From contig NZ_JAUXUP010000025.1 in the NCBI RefSeq assembly GCF_030680935.1, forward strand, positions 1-64,000: a DNA stretch of 64,000 nucleotides, in the 5' to 3' direction. Each line of letters starts with the position of its first letter. Positions within the stretch are counted from its first letter, which is position 1. Shown here in pieces: positions 8,517-17,973 of this stretch. This stretch comes from Polaromonas sp. Its GTDB lineage: Bacteria > Pseudomonadota > Gammaproteobacteria > Burkholderiales > Burkholderiaceae_C. A program made the position numbers and the translations under genes. The notes under the pieces were generated by a model. It ran no database searches and was not told the DNA's origin. It was given only the letters and a program-made list of their open reading frames with translations.

Positions 8517-9266
8517 ATGAAGGTCTTGGTCCCCGTCAAACGCGTTGTCGACTACAACGTCAAAGTCCGCGTCAAATCCGATGGCACGGGTGTCGATATT
8601 GCCAACGTCAAAATGAGCATGAACCCGTTTGATGAGATCGCCGTCGAGGAGGCCACCCGCCTCAAGGAAAAAGGCGTGGTCACCGAGGTCATCGCCGTGA
8701 GCTGCGGTGTGGCGCAATGCCAGGAAACCCTGCGCACAGCCATGGCCATAGGCGCCGACCGCGCCATCCTGGTTGAGACCACCGAAGAGTTGCAGCCGCT
8801 GGCCGTTGCCAAGCTGCTCAAGGCGCTGGTCGAGAAAGAACAGCCGCAACTGGTGATTCTGGGCAAGCAGGCCATTGACGACGACTGCAATCAGACCGGG
8901 CAGATGCTGGCGGCTCTGCTGGGCTGGCCGCAGGCGACCTTTGCGTCCAAGGTCGATGTGGCCGACGGCAAGGCCGTGGTCATGCGTGAGGTTGACGGCG
9001 GCATGGAAACGCTGAGCCTGAGCCTGCCGGCCATCATCACCACCGACCTGCGCCTGAACGAGCCGCGTTACGTCACGCTGCCCAACATCATGAAGGCCAA
9101 GAAAAAGCAGCTGGACAACTTCAAGCCGGAAGACCTCGGTGTCGATGTCAAACCGCGCCTGAAGACGCTCAAGGTCAACGAGCCGCCCAAGCGCAGCGCC
9201 GGCATCAAGGTGCCCGATGTCGCCACGCTGGTGGACAAGTTGAAGAATGAAGCAAAAGTAATCTAA
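8517..9266 (+). CDS. etfB: Electron transfer flavoprotein beta subunit
   Basis: The protein is 249 aa, the usual EtfB length. It starts [16 protein letters not shown] and contains the AMP/FAD-binding region [20 protein letters not shown] (about residues 119-138) and the C-terminal signature [16 protein letters not shown]. With EtfA it passes electrons from acyl-CoA dehydrogenases to ETF-ubiquinone oxidoreductase. GGAG lies about 10 bases before the ATG. etfA follows after 14 bases, with an acyl-CoA dehydrogenase next. Confidence 0.97.
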   Translation: MKVLVPVKRVVDYNVKVRVKSDGTGVDIANVKMSMNPFDEIAVEEATRLKEKGVVTEVIAVSCGVAQCQETLRTAMAIGADRAILVETTEELQPLAVAKLLKALVEKEQPQLVILGKQAIDDDCNQTGQMLAALLGWPQATFASKVDVADGKAVVMREVDGGMETLSLSLPAIITTDLRLNEPRYVTLPNIMKAKKKQLDNFKPEDLGVDVKPRLKTLKVNEPPKRSAGIKVPDVATLVDKLKNEAKVI

Positions 9267-9280
9267 GTGAAGGAATCGAC

Positions 9281-10213
9281 ATGACCGCCCTCGTCATCGC
9301 AGAACACGACAACGCCAGCATCCGTCCCGCCACCCTGAACACCGTCACCGCAGCTGCCCAGTGTGGCGGTGATGTGCACGTGCTGGTGGCCGGCCTGAAC
9401 GCCGGGCCCGCCGCCCAGGCCGCCGCGCAGATCGCCGGTGTTGCCAAAGTCATCCATGTGGATGGCGCGCACTTCGAACACGGTCTGGCGGAAAACATGG
9501 CCGCCCAGGTGATCGCGCTGGCCAGCAGCTATTCGCACATCCTGTTCCCGGCCACAGCATCGGGTAAGAACATCGCGCCGCGTGTGGCGGCGCTGCTCGA
9601 CGTCGGCCAGATCTCCGACATCACCAAGGTGGATGCGGCCGATACCTTCGAGCGACCTATTTATGCCGGCAACGCGATTGCCATCGTGCAGAGCCTGGAT
9701 GCCACCAAGGTGATCACCGTGCGTACCACCGGTTTTGACGCGGCCGCAGCCACCGGCGGTTCTGCCGCGGTGGACGTGGTCAGCGGCGAGGCCGACAGCG
9801 GCAAGTCGGTATTTGTCGGCAGCGAAATCGCCAAGAGCGACCGCCCCGAGCTGACTGCGGCAAAAATCATCGTCAGCGGCGGCCGTGCGCTGGGCAGTGC
9901 CGAGAAGTTCAATGAAGTCATGACCCCGCTGGCCGACAAGCTCGGTGCGGCACTCGGCGCCTCGCGCGCTGCGGTCGATGCCGGTTATGCGCCCAACGAC
10001 TGGCAGGTCGGCCAGACCGGCAAGATCGTTGCGCCTCAGCTTTACATCGCCGCCGGCATCAGCGGCGCGATCCAGCATCTGGCCGGCATGAAGGACAGCA
10101 AGGTCATCGTGGCGATCAACAAGGACCCGGAAGCACCGATCTTCAGCGTGGCTGACTACGGGCTGGAAGCCGACCTGTTCACCGCTGTGCCGGAACTGGT
10201 CTCGGCACTTTAA
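9281..10213 (+). CDS. etfA: Electron transfer flavoprotein alpha subunit
   Basis: The protein is 310 aa. The C-terminal FAD domain holds the family signature around [18 protein letters not shown] (about 205-222), then [19 protein letters not shown] and [19 protein letters not shown]. It binds the FAD of the ETF heterodimer. GAAGGAAT precedes the ATG. A rho-independent hairpin follows 14 bases after the stop, before the acyl-CoA dehydrogenase gene. Confidence 0.97.
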   Translation: MTALVIAEHDNASIRPATLNTVTAAAQCGGDVHVLVAGLNAGPAAQAAAQIAGVAKVIHVDGAHFEHGLAENMAAQVIALASSYSHILFPATASGKNIAPRVAALLDVGQISDITKVDAADTFERPIYAGNAIAIVQSLDATKVITVRTTGFDAAAATGGSAAVDVVSGEADSGKSVFVGSEIAKSDRPELTAAKIIVSGGRALGSAEKFNEVMTPLADKLGAALGASRAAVDAGYAPNDWQVGQTGKIVAPQLYIAAGISGAIQHLAGMKDSKVIVAINKDPEAPIFSVADYGLEADLFTAVPELVSAL

Positions 10214-10226
10214 GTTCTGAAACAGC

Positions 10227-10255
10227 AAAGGGCATCGTGAGCGGTGCCCTTTTTT
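10227..10255 (+). terminator. Rho-independent terminator after etfA
   Basis: The arms AAGGGCA and TGCCCTT with a short interrupted loop are followed by a run of T. It should separate most etfBA transcripts from the downstream dehydrogenase, with read-through possible. Confidence 0.75.
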
Positions 10256-10301
10256 GCGCCGACCGGGCGCTTGCCCGACACCTGCACACTGGAGACAAGA
10301 C

Positions 10302-12092
10302 ATGAGCTACAAAGCCCCCCTCAAGGACATGCTGTTTGACATCAAACACCTGGCTGATATCGATGCGGTGGCGCAGATACCCGGTTTTGAAGAGGCCGGG
10401 TTTGAGACCGCGCAGGCGGTGCTTGAAGAGTGCGCCAAGTTCAATGAAGGGGTCTTGTCTCCGCTGAACTGGGAGGGTGATAAAAACCCGTCGAGCTGGA
10501 AAGACGGGGTGGTCACCACGACGCCCGGCTTCAAGGAGGCCTACAAGCAGTATGCCGAGGGCGGCTGGCAGGGTTTGCAGCATCCGCTGGACTTCGGTGG
10601 CCAAGGCCTGCCCAAGACGATCGGCGCGGCCTGCGGCGAAATGCTCAACTCGGCCAACATGAGTTTTGCGTTGTGCCCACTGCTGTCCGACGGCGCGATT
10701 GAAGCCCTGTTGACGGCCGGTTCGGACGAACTCAAGGCGGTGTACCTCGAAAAGCTGGTGAGCGGCCAGTGGACCGGCACCATGAACCTGACCGAGCCGC
10801 AAGCCGGCTCGGATCTGGCGATGGTGCGCTCCCGCGCCGAGCCACAAGCTGACGGCAGCTACAAGGTTTTTGGCACCAAGATTTTCATCACCTACGGTGA
10901 ACACGACATGGCCGAGAACATCGTGCACCTGGTGCTGGCGCGTGTGACTGGTGCGCCCGAGGGCGTCAAGGGCATCAGCCTGTTTGTGGTGCCCAAGTTC
11001 ATGGTCGGCAAGGACGGCGCGCTGGGCGCCCGCAACGACGTGCACTGCGTGAGCATCGAGCACAAGATGGGCATCAAGGCCAGCCCGACGGCAGTGCTCC
11101 AGTACGGCGACCACGGCGGCGCCGTCGGCTACATCGTGGGCCAGGAAAACCGCGGCCTCGAATACCTGTTCATCATGATGAACTCGGCACGATATGCCGT
11201 GGGCATGCAGGGCATCGCGATTGCCGAGCGCGCCTACCAGAAGGCCGTCACGTTTGCCAAAGACCGCGTACAGAGCCGCCCGGTCGATGGTTCGATCAAT
11301 GCAAGTGCGCCCATCATTCACCACCCCGACGTCAAGCGCATGCTGATGACCATGCGCGCCTACACCGAAGGGTGCCGCGCGATGGCGTCCGTAGCTGCCG
11401 CTGCCTACGACGCCTCGCACCACCATCCCGATGCGGACGTGCGCAAGCAGAACCAGGCCTTTTATGAATACATGGTGCCGCTGGTCAAGGGCTATAGCAC
11501 CGAGATGAGCCTGGAAGTCACTTCGCTGGGTGTGCAGGTGCACGGCGGCATGGGCTTCATCGAGGAAACCGGCGCAGCGCAGTATTACCGCGACGCCAAA
11601 ATCCTGACGATTTACGAAGGCACGACCGCCATCCAGGCCAATGACCTGGTCGGGCGCAAGACAGCCCGGGACGGCGGCCAGACTGCCAAGGGCATTGCTG
11701 GCCAGATCGAAAAGACCGAAGCCGCGCTGCTCAAGCAGGGCGGCGCTGCAGCGAAGGTTGTGGCGAAACGGCTAAAAGCGGCCCGCGAAGCTTTTGTCGA
11801 TGTGGTGGAATTTGTCGCCGGTAACACCAAAGCGTCGCCGAACGCCGTGTTCGCCGGCAGCGTGCCCTACCTGATGCTGGCCGGTAATCTCGTCGCTGGC
11901 TGGCAGCTCGCCCGCTCATTGCTGGTGGCTGAGGAGGAGCTGGCCGCTGGCAACGATGTGGCCTTCATGAAGGCCAAGATCACCACCGCCGTGTTTTACG
12001 CCGACCACCTGCTCAGCAAGGCCCCCGGCATGCGTGACAGCATTGTCGATGGCGCGGACAGCGTGACGGCGCTGGCCCTTGATGCTTTCTGA
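10302..12092 (+). CDS. Acyl-CoA dehydrogenase, long type (about 600 aa)
   Basis: The 596-aa flavoenzyme has an N-terminal MSYKAPLKDMLFDI extension, typical of the FadE5/DmdC-like long group. It has the FAD/substrate motif MNLTEPQAGSDLAMVRSRA (about 163-181), the GGMGFIEETGAAQYYRDAKI region (about 423-442) containing the likely catalytic Glu, and a C-terminal extra helical domain. It oxidises an acyl-CoA to the 2-enoyl-CoA and delivers electrons to ETF, whose genes lie immediately upstream. Chain-length preference cannot be read. The ATG at 10302 follows GGAGACAAG. Confidence 0.95.
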   Translation: MSYKAPLKDMLFDIKHLADIDAVAQIPGFEEAGFETAQAVLEECAKFNEGVLSPLNWEGDKNPSSWKDGVVTTTPGFKEAYKQYAEGGWQGLQHPLDFGGQGLPKTIGAACGEMLNSANMSFALCPLLSDGAIEALLTAGSDELKAVYLEKLVSGQWTGTMNLTEPQAGSDLAMVRSRAEPQADGSYKVFGTKIFITYGEHDMAENIVHLVLARVTGAPEGVKGISLFVVPKFMVGKDGALGARNDVHCVSIEHKMGIKASPTAVLQYGDHGGAVGYIVGQENRGLEYLFIMMNSARYAVGMQGIAIAERAYQKAVTFAKDRVQSRPVDGSINASAPIIHHPDVKRMLMTMRAYTEGCRAMASVAAAAYDASHHHPDADVRKQNQAFYEYMVPLVKGYSTEMSLEVTSLGVQVHGGMGFIEETGAAQYYRDAKILTIYEGTTAIQANDLVGRKTARDGGQTAKGIAGQIEKTEAALLKQGGAAAKVVAKRLKAAREAFVDVVEFVAGNTKASPNAVFAGSVPYLMLAGNLVAGWQLARSLLVAEEELAAGNDVAFMKAKITTAVFYADHLLSKAPGMRDSIVDGADSVTALALDAF

Positions 12093-12112
12093 TCTGGTGC
12101 CAGATTGCCAAT

Positions 12113-12171
12113 TTGCTATTAAATCGATAGCTTCTGTCGCCCGATCGACAAGGGCTGCTGCCACTTTTCGC
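12113..12171 (+). repeat. Interspersed intergenic repeat copy
   Basis: TTGCTATTAAATCGATAGC leads into a CGC...ATCGACAAGGGCTG body, matching the other copies in the window. It sits between the acyl-CoA dehydrogenase stop and the nitronate monooxygenase gene. Confidence 0.75.
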
Positions 12172-12203
12172 TCAAAATATTCCTGAATACCACCGGAGAC
12201 AAC

Positions 12204-13166
12204 ATGTCCAGACTTCCCGCACCGCTGAATAACTTGCCGCTGCCCATCATCGGCTCGCCATTGTTCATCATCAGCAACCCCAAGCTGGTGATTGCCCAGT
12301 GCATCGCCGGTGTGGTCGGCGCCATGCCTTCGCTCAACGCGCGGCCGGCGGCTCAGTTGGAAGACTGGCTGGCCGAGATCACCGAGACCCTGGCTGCCTA
12401 CAACAAGGCCAACCCCGACAAGCCCGCCGCGCCGTTTGCCATCAACCAGATCGTGCACAAGTCCAACGACCGGCTGGACCACGACATGGAAATGTGCGTC
12501 AAGTACAAGGTGCCCATCTACATCACCTCGCTCGGCGCGCGGGAAGACATCAACGCCGCGGCGCACAGCTACGGCGGCGTGGTGCTGCACGACATCATCA
12601 ACAACAAGTTCGCACGCAAGGCGATTGAAAAAGGTGCCGACGGCCTGGTCGCGGTAGCGGCAGGTGCGGGTGGCCATGCCGGCGTGAAAAGTCCGTTTGC
12701 GCTGATCCAGGAAATCCGGCAGTGGTTTGACGGACCGCTGGCGCTGTCGGGTTCCATCGCTACCGGCGGCGCTGTGCTGGCTGCGCAGGCCATGGGTGCC
12801 GACTTTGCCTACATCGGCTCGGCCTTTATCGCGACCGATGAGGCTCGCGCTGCAGACGCCTACAAGCAGTCCATCGTCGACAGCAATAGCGACGACATTG
12901 TTTACTCCAGCCTGTTCACCGGTGTTCACGGCAACTACCTCAAACCGTCCATTGTTGCCGCCGGCATGGACCCGGACAACCTGCCCGACGGCGACTTAAA
13001 GACCATGAATTTTGCCAGTGGAGAAGGCAGCAAGTCCAAGGCCTGGAAAGACATCTGGGGCTGTGGCCAGGGTATTGGCGCGGTCAGCAAGGTGCAAAGT
13101 ACGGCCGACTATGTGGCCCAGCTAAGGCGCGAGTACGAGCAGGCGCGCGCAAGGGTCTGCGGCTAG
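12204..13166 (+). CDS. Nitronate monooxygenase family flavoprotein (2-nitropropane dioxygenase-like)
   Basis: The 320-aa FMN-dependent TIM barrel has PIIGSPLFIISNPKLV at the N-terminus, AGAGGHAG (about 153-160, phosphate binding, containing the conserved His) and SGSIATGGAVLAAQAMGADFAYIGSAF (about 182-208, in parts). The family oxidises alkyl nitronates, but many members are enoyl reductase-like or uncharacterised. Its place behind etf and an acyl-CoA dehydrogenase suggests a metabolic rather than nitro-detoxification role. GGAGACAAC precedes the ATG. Confidence 0.9.
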   Translation: MSRLPAPLNNLPLPIIGSPLFIISNPKLVIAQCIAGVVGAMPSLNARPAAQLEDWLAEITETLAAYNKANPDKPAAPFAINQIVHKSNDRLDHDMEMCVKYKVPIYITSLGAREDINAAAHSYGGVVLHDIINNKFARKAIEKGADGLVAVAAGAGGHAGVKSPFALIQEIRQWFDGPLALSGSIATGGAVLAAQAMGADFAYIGSAFIATDEARAADAYKQSIVDSNSDDIVYSSLFTGVHGNYLKPSIVAAGMDPDNLPDGDLKTMNFASGEGSKSKAWKDIWGCGQGIGAVSKVQSTADYVAQLRREYEQARARVCG

Positions 13167-13189
13167 CGTCTGATTCTCACCCCGGACCC

Positions 13190-14236
13190 ATGACCGCTGC
13201 CGATGGGCGCCTTCCCGGCATTGATGCCCTCAAGGGCCTGGGTTGCACCCTGATCGTCTGGCACCATCTTGCTTTTTACGGGCCGATGTCCGATGTGGTG
13301 CATGGCGCGGCGCCAGCGCTGATGGACTGGTTCTACAGCTACGCCCGCATGGCGGTGCAGGTGTTTCTGGTGCTGGGCGGTTTTCTGGCCGCGTGTTCGC
13401 TCGCGCCTCAGGGGAGGGCCGGCTTCCAGCAACCGCTTCGCCTGATTCTCAAGCGCTACCGCCGGCTGGCCCTGCCGCTGGTGGTGGCGGTGCTGATCAC
13501 CGTGGCGGTGGCGACGATGGTGCGACCCTGGTTGCAACATGATTCAGTGCCCGGGGCGCCCACGCTCTGGCAACTGCTGGCGCATCTGTTTTTACTGCAG
13601 GACCTGGTCGGCCAGGAAGCTCTTTCTGCGGGCATCTGGTATGTGGCCATCGACCTTCAGTTGTTCGCCATGACCGTGCTGGTTCTCTCGCTGGTGCGGG
13701 GCGAGCGCCATCGCTGGCTGGTGCTGGGGTTGGCAGCGTCATCGTTGCTCCTGTTCAACCGGCACGGCGGACTCGATTCGACCGGCCTTTACTTTTTCGG
13801 CGCTTACGCCCTGGGCATGATGGCGTGGTGGGCGAGCAGAAGCGAGCGGCCCGTGCGCTGGCTGCTGGCCATCGCGGGGCTGGGCGCAGTCGCCTTGCTG
13901 CTGGACTTCCGGGGTCGTCTGCTGGTCGCGGTGGTGGTGGCGCTGGTGCTGGTCTGGCTGCAGCGCAGCGCGCGGCCGACGCGGTGGCTGCAGCAAAGCT
14001 GGGTGTTGCGGCTTGGACAGATCTCGTACTCGGTCTTCCTGATCCACTTCCCGGTCTGCCTGATGGTCAATGCGGTGGTGAGCCATTTCTGGCCCGCACA
14101 ACTGGCCGCCAATGCGCTGGGCATGCTGGCGGCGTTTGGGCTGTCGCTGCTGGCCGGTGATGCGCTGTACCGATGGGTGGAGTCGCCGCGCGCACCCTGG
14201 CGCGGCCTGCGCAAACCACCGTTGGCGCCGCAATGA
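13190..14236 (+). CDS. Acyltransferase family 3 membrane protein (OafA-like)
   Basis: The 348-aa protein has about ten membrane segments and the family start PGIDALKGLGCTLIVWHH, with the conserved His pair near residue 25. The distal motif YSVFLIHFPV is at about 283-292. Such proteins O-acylate surface polysaccharides or other envelope molecules. It follows the flavoprotein gene by 23 bases with a weak ribosome site. Its substrate is unknown and no glycan genes are nearby. Confidence 0.85.
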   Translation: MTAADGRLPGIDALKGLGCTLIVWHHLAFYGPMSDVVHGAAPALMDWFYSYARMAVQVFLVLGGFLAACSLAPQGRAGFQQPLRLILKRYRRLALPLVVAVLITVAVATMVRPWLQHDSVPGAPTLWQLLAHLFLLQDLVGQEALSAGIWYVAIDLQLFAMTVLVLSLVRGERHRWLVLGLAASSLLLFNRHGGLDSTGLYFFGAYALGMMAWWASRSERPVRWLLAIAGLGAVALLLDFRGRLLVAVVVALVLVWLQRSARPTRWLQQSWVLRLGQISYSVFLIHFPVCLMVNAVVSHFWPAQLAANALGMLAAFGLSLLAGDALYRWVESPRAPWRGLRKPPLAPQ

Positions 14237-14264
14237 GTCTATCGGGCCCGTGGCCGGACTTGCA

Positions 14265-14322
14265 GGTCCAAAAGGCCTACAGCCCTTGTGCAGCTTGCTT
14301 GGATAGCTACATTTTTCATAGC
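14265..14322 (-). repeat. Interspersed intergenic repeat copy (minus orientation)
   Basis: On the minus strand GCTATGAAAAATGTAGCTATC is replaced by the usual body with AAGGGCTGTAGGCC. It fills most of the gap between the convergent acyltransferase and membrane-protein genes. Confidence 0.65.
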
Positions 14323-14393
14323 TGACGGTACTTGGTGCGCAGACCATGTATGGAATGGACTCTGGGGCACGCCGGCAGTTGTTGTCTTCCCGC

Positions 14394-15425
14394 TCACTGC
14401 AAAAATTGACGCCCCACCATGCCCCCTGCCAGCTTGAGCCAATAGAGACCGAGGGGAACCAGGGTGGAACCCAGCACCTGCCTGACCATCTTGTGGTTGA
14501 ACGGCCAGGTCGATGCGGTTTTGACCTGCTCCTCGTAAAGGCTCCAGGCGGCAAACCGGGAATGCAGTTGGTTGATGTCGGCCGTACCGCCCTGGATGGC
14601 GTTCTGTTCCAGATCCGCTCGGGCCTTCTGCAGGTTGGCGCGGATAACGGCCAGTTTGCGTGCCTGGGACTGCAGCAGCGCGCCATGAATGCTGCGCAGC
14701 GGGAGGAAGAAGACCAGGACCGCGGCGACCAGAACGCTCGCATACGAGACGACGACCGCCGGATTCTGCAGCGTCTGCAGCGTCTGGAAAGGCAATGTCA
14801 CGCAGATCCCACCCACAAAGGCGAGAGAACTGACCTGACTCCAGCGCGCGAACGGGGTCAGCGCACTGGCCTCGAAAAGATCCAGGTTCAGGTCTTGCCG
14901 GCACAACGAGGCAATGGTGCGGGCGCGGACCGCTCCCCTGTACACGACCCAGACGAACAGGATGTTCGCGCAGAAACCCGTCACGAGGAAGTACCAGTTG
15001 GTCCACAGCCCCCAATCGGCCGTTGGCTCCTGACCGAGCCACAGCATGAGACCGGGAAAGGCGGTGACGAAACCTGTCAGCAGAGCGACGAATTCACGTC
15101 GTCGATCAACAGCCGGCTCGCACTGTGTCAATCCGCGGGAGTCCAGCAAGGGCTGCATCCCTTTGATCGCCCGGTCCGAGAGTCGACTGCTGACCGGCAC
15201 GACCGCCAGCATGTAAATGACGTTCACCGCGAAATACGAGTGGCGCCAAAAGCTCCAATCGGCGCCAGACCTGAAGTAGCCATCGACATAAGCCGCCAGA
15301 AGCAGGCCTAGCAGCAGCAAACCCGCAATGGCCAGGCTCGCCTGCTTCCAGTTCAAGCCGCATGCGCTGAAGCTGGCGCTGATCAAATCCTGCTTGCTGC
15401 CATCCGGAGTTGTTGGGATTGTCAC
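14394..15425 (-). CDS. Hypothetical multi-pass membrane protein
   Basis: From a GTG start the protein is 343 aa. It has about six hydrophobic segments (roughly residues 20-45, 58-75, 100-120, 135-155, 185-205 and 215-235), then a helical, charged stretch and a final segment after TWPFNHKMVRQVLGS. I do not recognise the family. The open frame extends to 15533, but that part runs through a LexA box and encodes an unlikely N-terminus, so the GTG at 15425 is preferred. It is divergent from the radical SAM gene and could share its SOS control. Confidence 0.65.
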   Translation of the reverse strand: MTIPTTPDGSKQDLISASFSACGLNWKQASLAIAGLLLLGLLLAAYVDGYFRSGADWSFWRHSYFAVNVIYMLAVVPVSSRLSDRAIKGMQPLLDSRGLTQCEPAVDRRREFVALLTGFVTAFPGLMLWLGQEPTADWGLWTNWYFLVTGFCANILFVWVVYRGAVRARTIASLCRQDLNLDLFEASALTPFARWSQVSSLAFVGGICVTLPFQTLQTLQNPAVVVSYASVLVAAVLVFFLPLRSIHGALLQSQARKLAVIRANLQKARADLEQNAIQGGTADINQLHSRFAAWSLYEEQVKTASTWPFNHKMVRQVLGSTLVPLGLYWLKLAGGMVGRQFLQ

Positions 15426-15507
15426 CAGCCGAGCATACGTTCCGGATCCCGACCGGTCAATTCGAGCACAAGCAGCGCGCCATGAATAAAACAGGTCGTA
15501 GTGGATA

Positions 15508-15527
15508 TACTGTTTATATATACAGTT
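15508..15527. promoter_or_regulatory. LexA-binding SOS box
   Basis: TACTGTTTATATATACAGTT differs at only two positions from the E. coli-type SOS consensus and keeps the invariant CTGT and ACAG arms. It lies 32 bases upstream of the radical SAM gene start and about 80 bases upstream of the divergent membrane-protein gene, so either or both may be DNA-damage inducible. Confidence 0.85.
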
Positions 15528-15559
15528 AATCAAACTCGTCCAACCCAGCGTTTTAATCC

Positions 15560-16651
15560 ATGGCCGAAGCCATCATTCCCGTCCTCGCCATCAAAGGCCG
15601 TGGTACCGCCACACGCCTGGCGCATCGCTTTGAGAAAGACGTACGCGCGGATTGGGACGACGGCTGGGGCACGCTGCAGGCCGACGCGGCAGCCGGCCGT
15701 CCCCGCCTGGAGACCGAAGTCAGCTTTGAAGATGCCCGAAGTGCCATCGTGCGCAACGATTCGCCAGACATCTTTTTTGACTACAGCCTGAACCCCTACC
15801 GCGGCTGCGAACATGGCTGCATCTACTGTTATGCACGCCCCACGCACAGCTACCTCAACCTCTCGCCCGGACTGGATTTCGAGACAAAGATCATTGCCAA
15901 GCGCAACATCGCTGACGTGCTGCGCGCCGACTTGGGCAAACGCAGCTACATCCCCAAACTGCTCAACATCGGATCGGGCACAGACTGCTACCAGCCCGCT
16001 GAACGTGAGTTGCGCCTGACACGTTCCGTGATCGAGGTGCTGCAGCAGGTGCGGCATCCGTTTTCGCTGGTGACCAAGTCCAGCGGCGTGGAGCGCGACC
16101 TGGACCTGATCGCCCCCATGGCGGCCGACCGGCTGGCTGCGGTGTACGTGACCATCACCACGCTGGACCCTGAACTCGCGCGCGCGCTGGAGCCGCGTGC
16201 AGCGGCGCCGCACCGGCGGCTGCGCACCATCCGGGCGCTGGCTGACGCGGGGGTGCCTGTGGGTGTCAGCGTGGCGCCGCAGATTCCGTTTGTGAACGAC
16301 GACATGGAAAAGGTGCTGGAGGCGGCTTGGCAAGCCGGGGCGCGTTCAGCGTTTTACACCGTGATCCGTCTGCCCTGGGAGGTGGCGCCGCTGTTCAAAC
16401 AGTGGCTCTCATTGCATTACCCACAGCGCGCGGAGCGCATCATGGCGCGCATTCACGAGATGCACGGCGGCCAGGACTACAACAGCGACTTCGCCGCGCG
16501 CATGAAAGGCAGCGGGCTTTGGGCCGACCTGATCAAGCAGCGCTTTGAAAAGACCTGTCACCGCCTCGGCTTCAATCGCCAGCGGGTGGAACTGGATCTG
16601 AGCCAGTTCAACCCGCATGCGGTCGCGGCACAACGCAGCCTATTCCTGTAG
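15560..16651 (+). CDS. PA0069-family radical SAM protein (SplB-like), SOS-linked
   Basis: The 363-aa protein has a CEHGCIYC [4Fe-4S] cluster motif (Cx3Cx2C, about residues 83-90) after the conserved NPYRGC stretch, the arrangement of SplB-like radical SAM proteins. The PA0069 family is of unknown function but, from memory, PA0069 is in the Pseudomonas aeruginosa LexA regulon. A near-perfect LexA box directly upstream of this gene agrees with that. A role in repairing or processing damaged DNA is an inference. It is monocistronic; the next gene is convergent. Confidence 0.9.
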   Translation: MAEAIIPVLAIKGRGTATRLAHRFEKDVRADWDDGWGTLQADAAAGRPRLETEVSFEDARSAIVRNDSPDIFFDYSLNPYRGCEHGCIYCYARPTHSYLNLSPGLDFETKIIAKRNIADVLRADLGKRSYIPKLLNIGSGTDCYQPAERELRLTRSVIEVLQQVRHPFSLVTKSSGVERDLDLIAPMAADRLAAVYVTITTLDPELARALEPRAAAPHRRLRTIRALADAGVPVGVSVAPQIPFVNDDMEKVLEAAWQAGARSAFYTVIRLPWEVAPLFKQWLSLHYPQRAERIMARIHEMHGGQDYNSDFAARMKGSGLWADLIKQRFEKTCHRLGFNRQRVELDLSQFNPHAVAAQRSLFL

Positions 16652-16684
16652 CCCCACCCGCAAGCCTGGCCCCCTGCGAGGCTG

Positions 16685-17968
16685 CTACCTGATCATGCCC
16701 GGCAGCCATAACGAGAGTGCCGGAACGTAGGTCACCAGCAGCAAGGCAAGACACATGGCTCCGTAAAAAGGCCACAGTTCCCTGGACACTTCTTCAATGC
16801 TGCAGCGTCCAATCGCACATCCCACAAAAAGCGTGGGGCCCACGGGCGGCGTGATCAGCCCGATGCCCGAGTTGACCAGCAAAATCATGCCGAAGTGCAC
16901 CGGGTCTATGCCAAATTTCTGAACCACCGGCAACAGGATGGGTGTGCAGATGAGAATCATCGGCGCCATGTCCATAAAGGTGCCCAGCAGGATCAGCAGA
17001 ATGTTCAGCATGAACAGCAACTGGTATTTGTTGCTGGCCACGCTGACAAAAAAAGCGGTCGCCTTGGCCGGCACCTGCATCAAGGCCATCATGTAACCAA
17101 AAACCGCCGAAAACGCAATCAGCATCATGACCATGGCCACCATCTTGGTCACGCGGTGCAGCAAGCGGGGCAGCTCTTTCCACTGGTAGTCGCGGTAAAT
17201 GAACATGGTGACCAGAAATGCGTAGATGCAGGCCACCGCTGCCGATTCCGTGGGTGTGAAGACCCCCGACAGAATGCCGCCCAGAATGATCACCACCGTC
17301 ACCAGGCCCCATAACGCCTCGATGACGATTTTTCCGGCCTGTCTGAGTGTGACCGGCTCCCCCCGGGGATAGCCGCGGCGGTAAGAAAGAAACAGGCACA
17401 GACCGATAACGCAGGCGCCAAACAACAGCCCCGGAAAAAAACCGGCTAGAAACAGCTGCGCGATGGAAATGCTCCCGCCAGCCGCCAGTGAGTACAGCAC
17501 GGCATTGTGGGACGGCGGAATCAGCACCGCCTGGACGGACCCGCAGATGGTGACATTGGTCGCGAACACCCTGGGGTAGCCCTGCTTGACCATTTGCGGT
17601 ATCAGGACAGAACCGATCGATGCGGTATCGGCCACAGATGATCCCGACACGCCGCTGAAAAACGTCGAGGAAATCACGTTGACCAGGGCCAGGCCACCCC
17701 GGATGGCACCGACAAAAATGCGCGCCAGATTGACCAGCCGCACCGCCATGCCACCTTCGGCCATGATGGCACCGGCAAGAACAAAAAACGGAATCGCCAG
17801 CAGCGAAAAGCTGTTGACCCCGTTGGATATCTGGATCATCACCGCTTCCAGCGGCACGTCGATCCACAGAGCGCCCACAATGGCCGCCAGCCCCAGCGTG
17901 TAGGCCACCGGCATGCCAACCATGCACAGCACCACAAAAGTACCCAACAACAGCAGGACCTCGATCAT
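16685..17968 (-). CDS. TRAP transporter large permease (DctM family), hexuronate-like set 1
   Basis: The 427-aa, twelve-helix permease has GVSGSSVADTASIGSVLIPQM (in parts GVSGSSVADTAS and GSVLIPQM) and GIGLITPPVGPTLFVGCAI. It is closely similar along its length to the permease at 45676-46959 in the hexuronate operon. With DctQ and DctP upstream it forms a complete TRAP transporter, but no catabolic genes accompany it. It lies 5 bases after dctQ. Confidence 0.95.
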   Translation of the reverse strand: MIEVLLLLGTFVVLCMVGMPVAYTLGLAAIVGALWIDVPLEAVMIQISNGVNSFSLLAIPFFVLAGAIMAEGGMAVRLVNLARIFVGAIRGGLALVNVISSTFFSGVSGSSVADTASIGSVLIPQMVKQGYPRVFATNVTICGSVQAVLIPPSHNAVLYSLAAGGSISIAQLFLAGFFPGLLFGACVIGLCLFLSYRRGYPRGEPVTLRQAGKIVIEALWGLVTVVIILGGILSGVFTPTESAAVACIYAFLVTMFIYRDYQWKELPRLLHRVTKMVAMVMMLIAFSAVFGYMMALMQVPAKATAFFVSVASNKYQLLFMLNILLILLGTFMDMAPMILICTPILLPVVQKFGIDPVHFGMILLVNSGIGLITPPVGPTLFVGCAIGRCSIEEVSRELWPFYGAMCLALLLVTYVPALSLWLPGMIR

Positions 17969-17973
17969 GGCGG

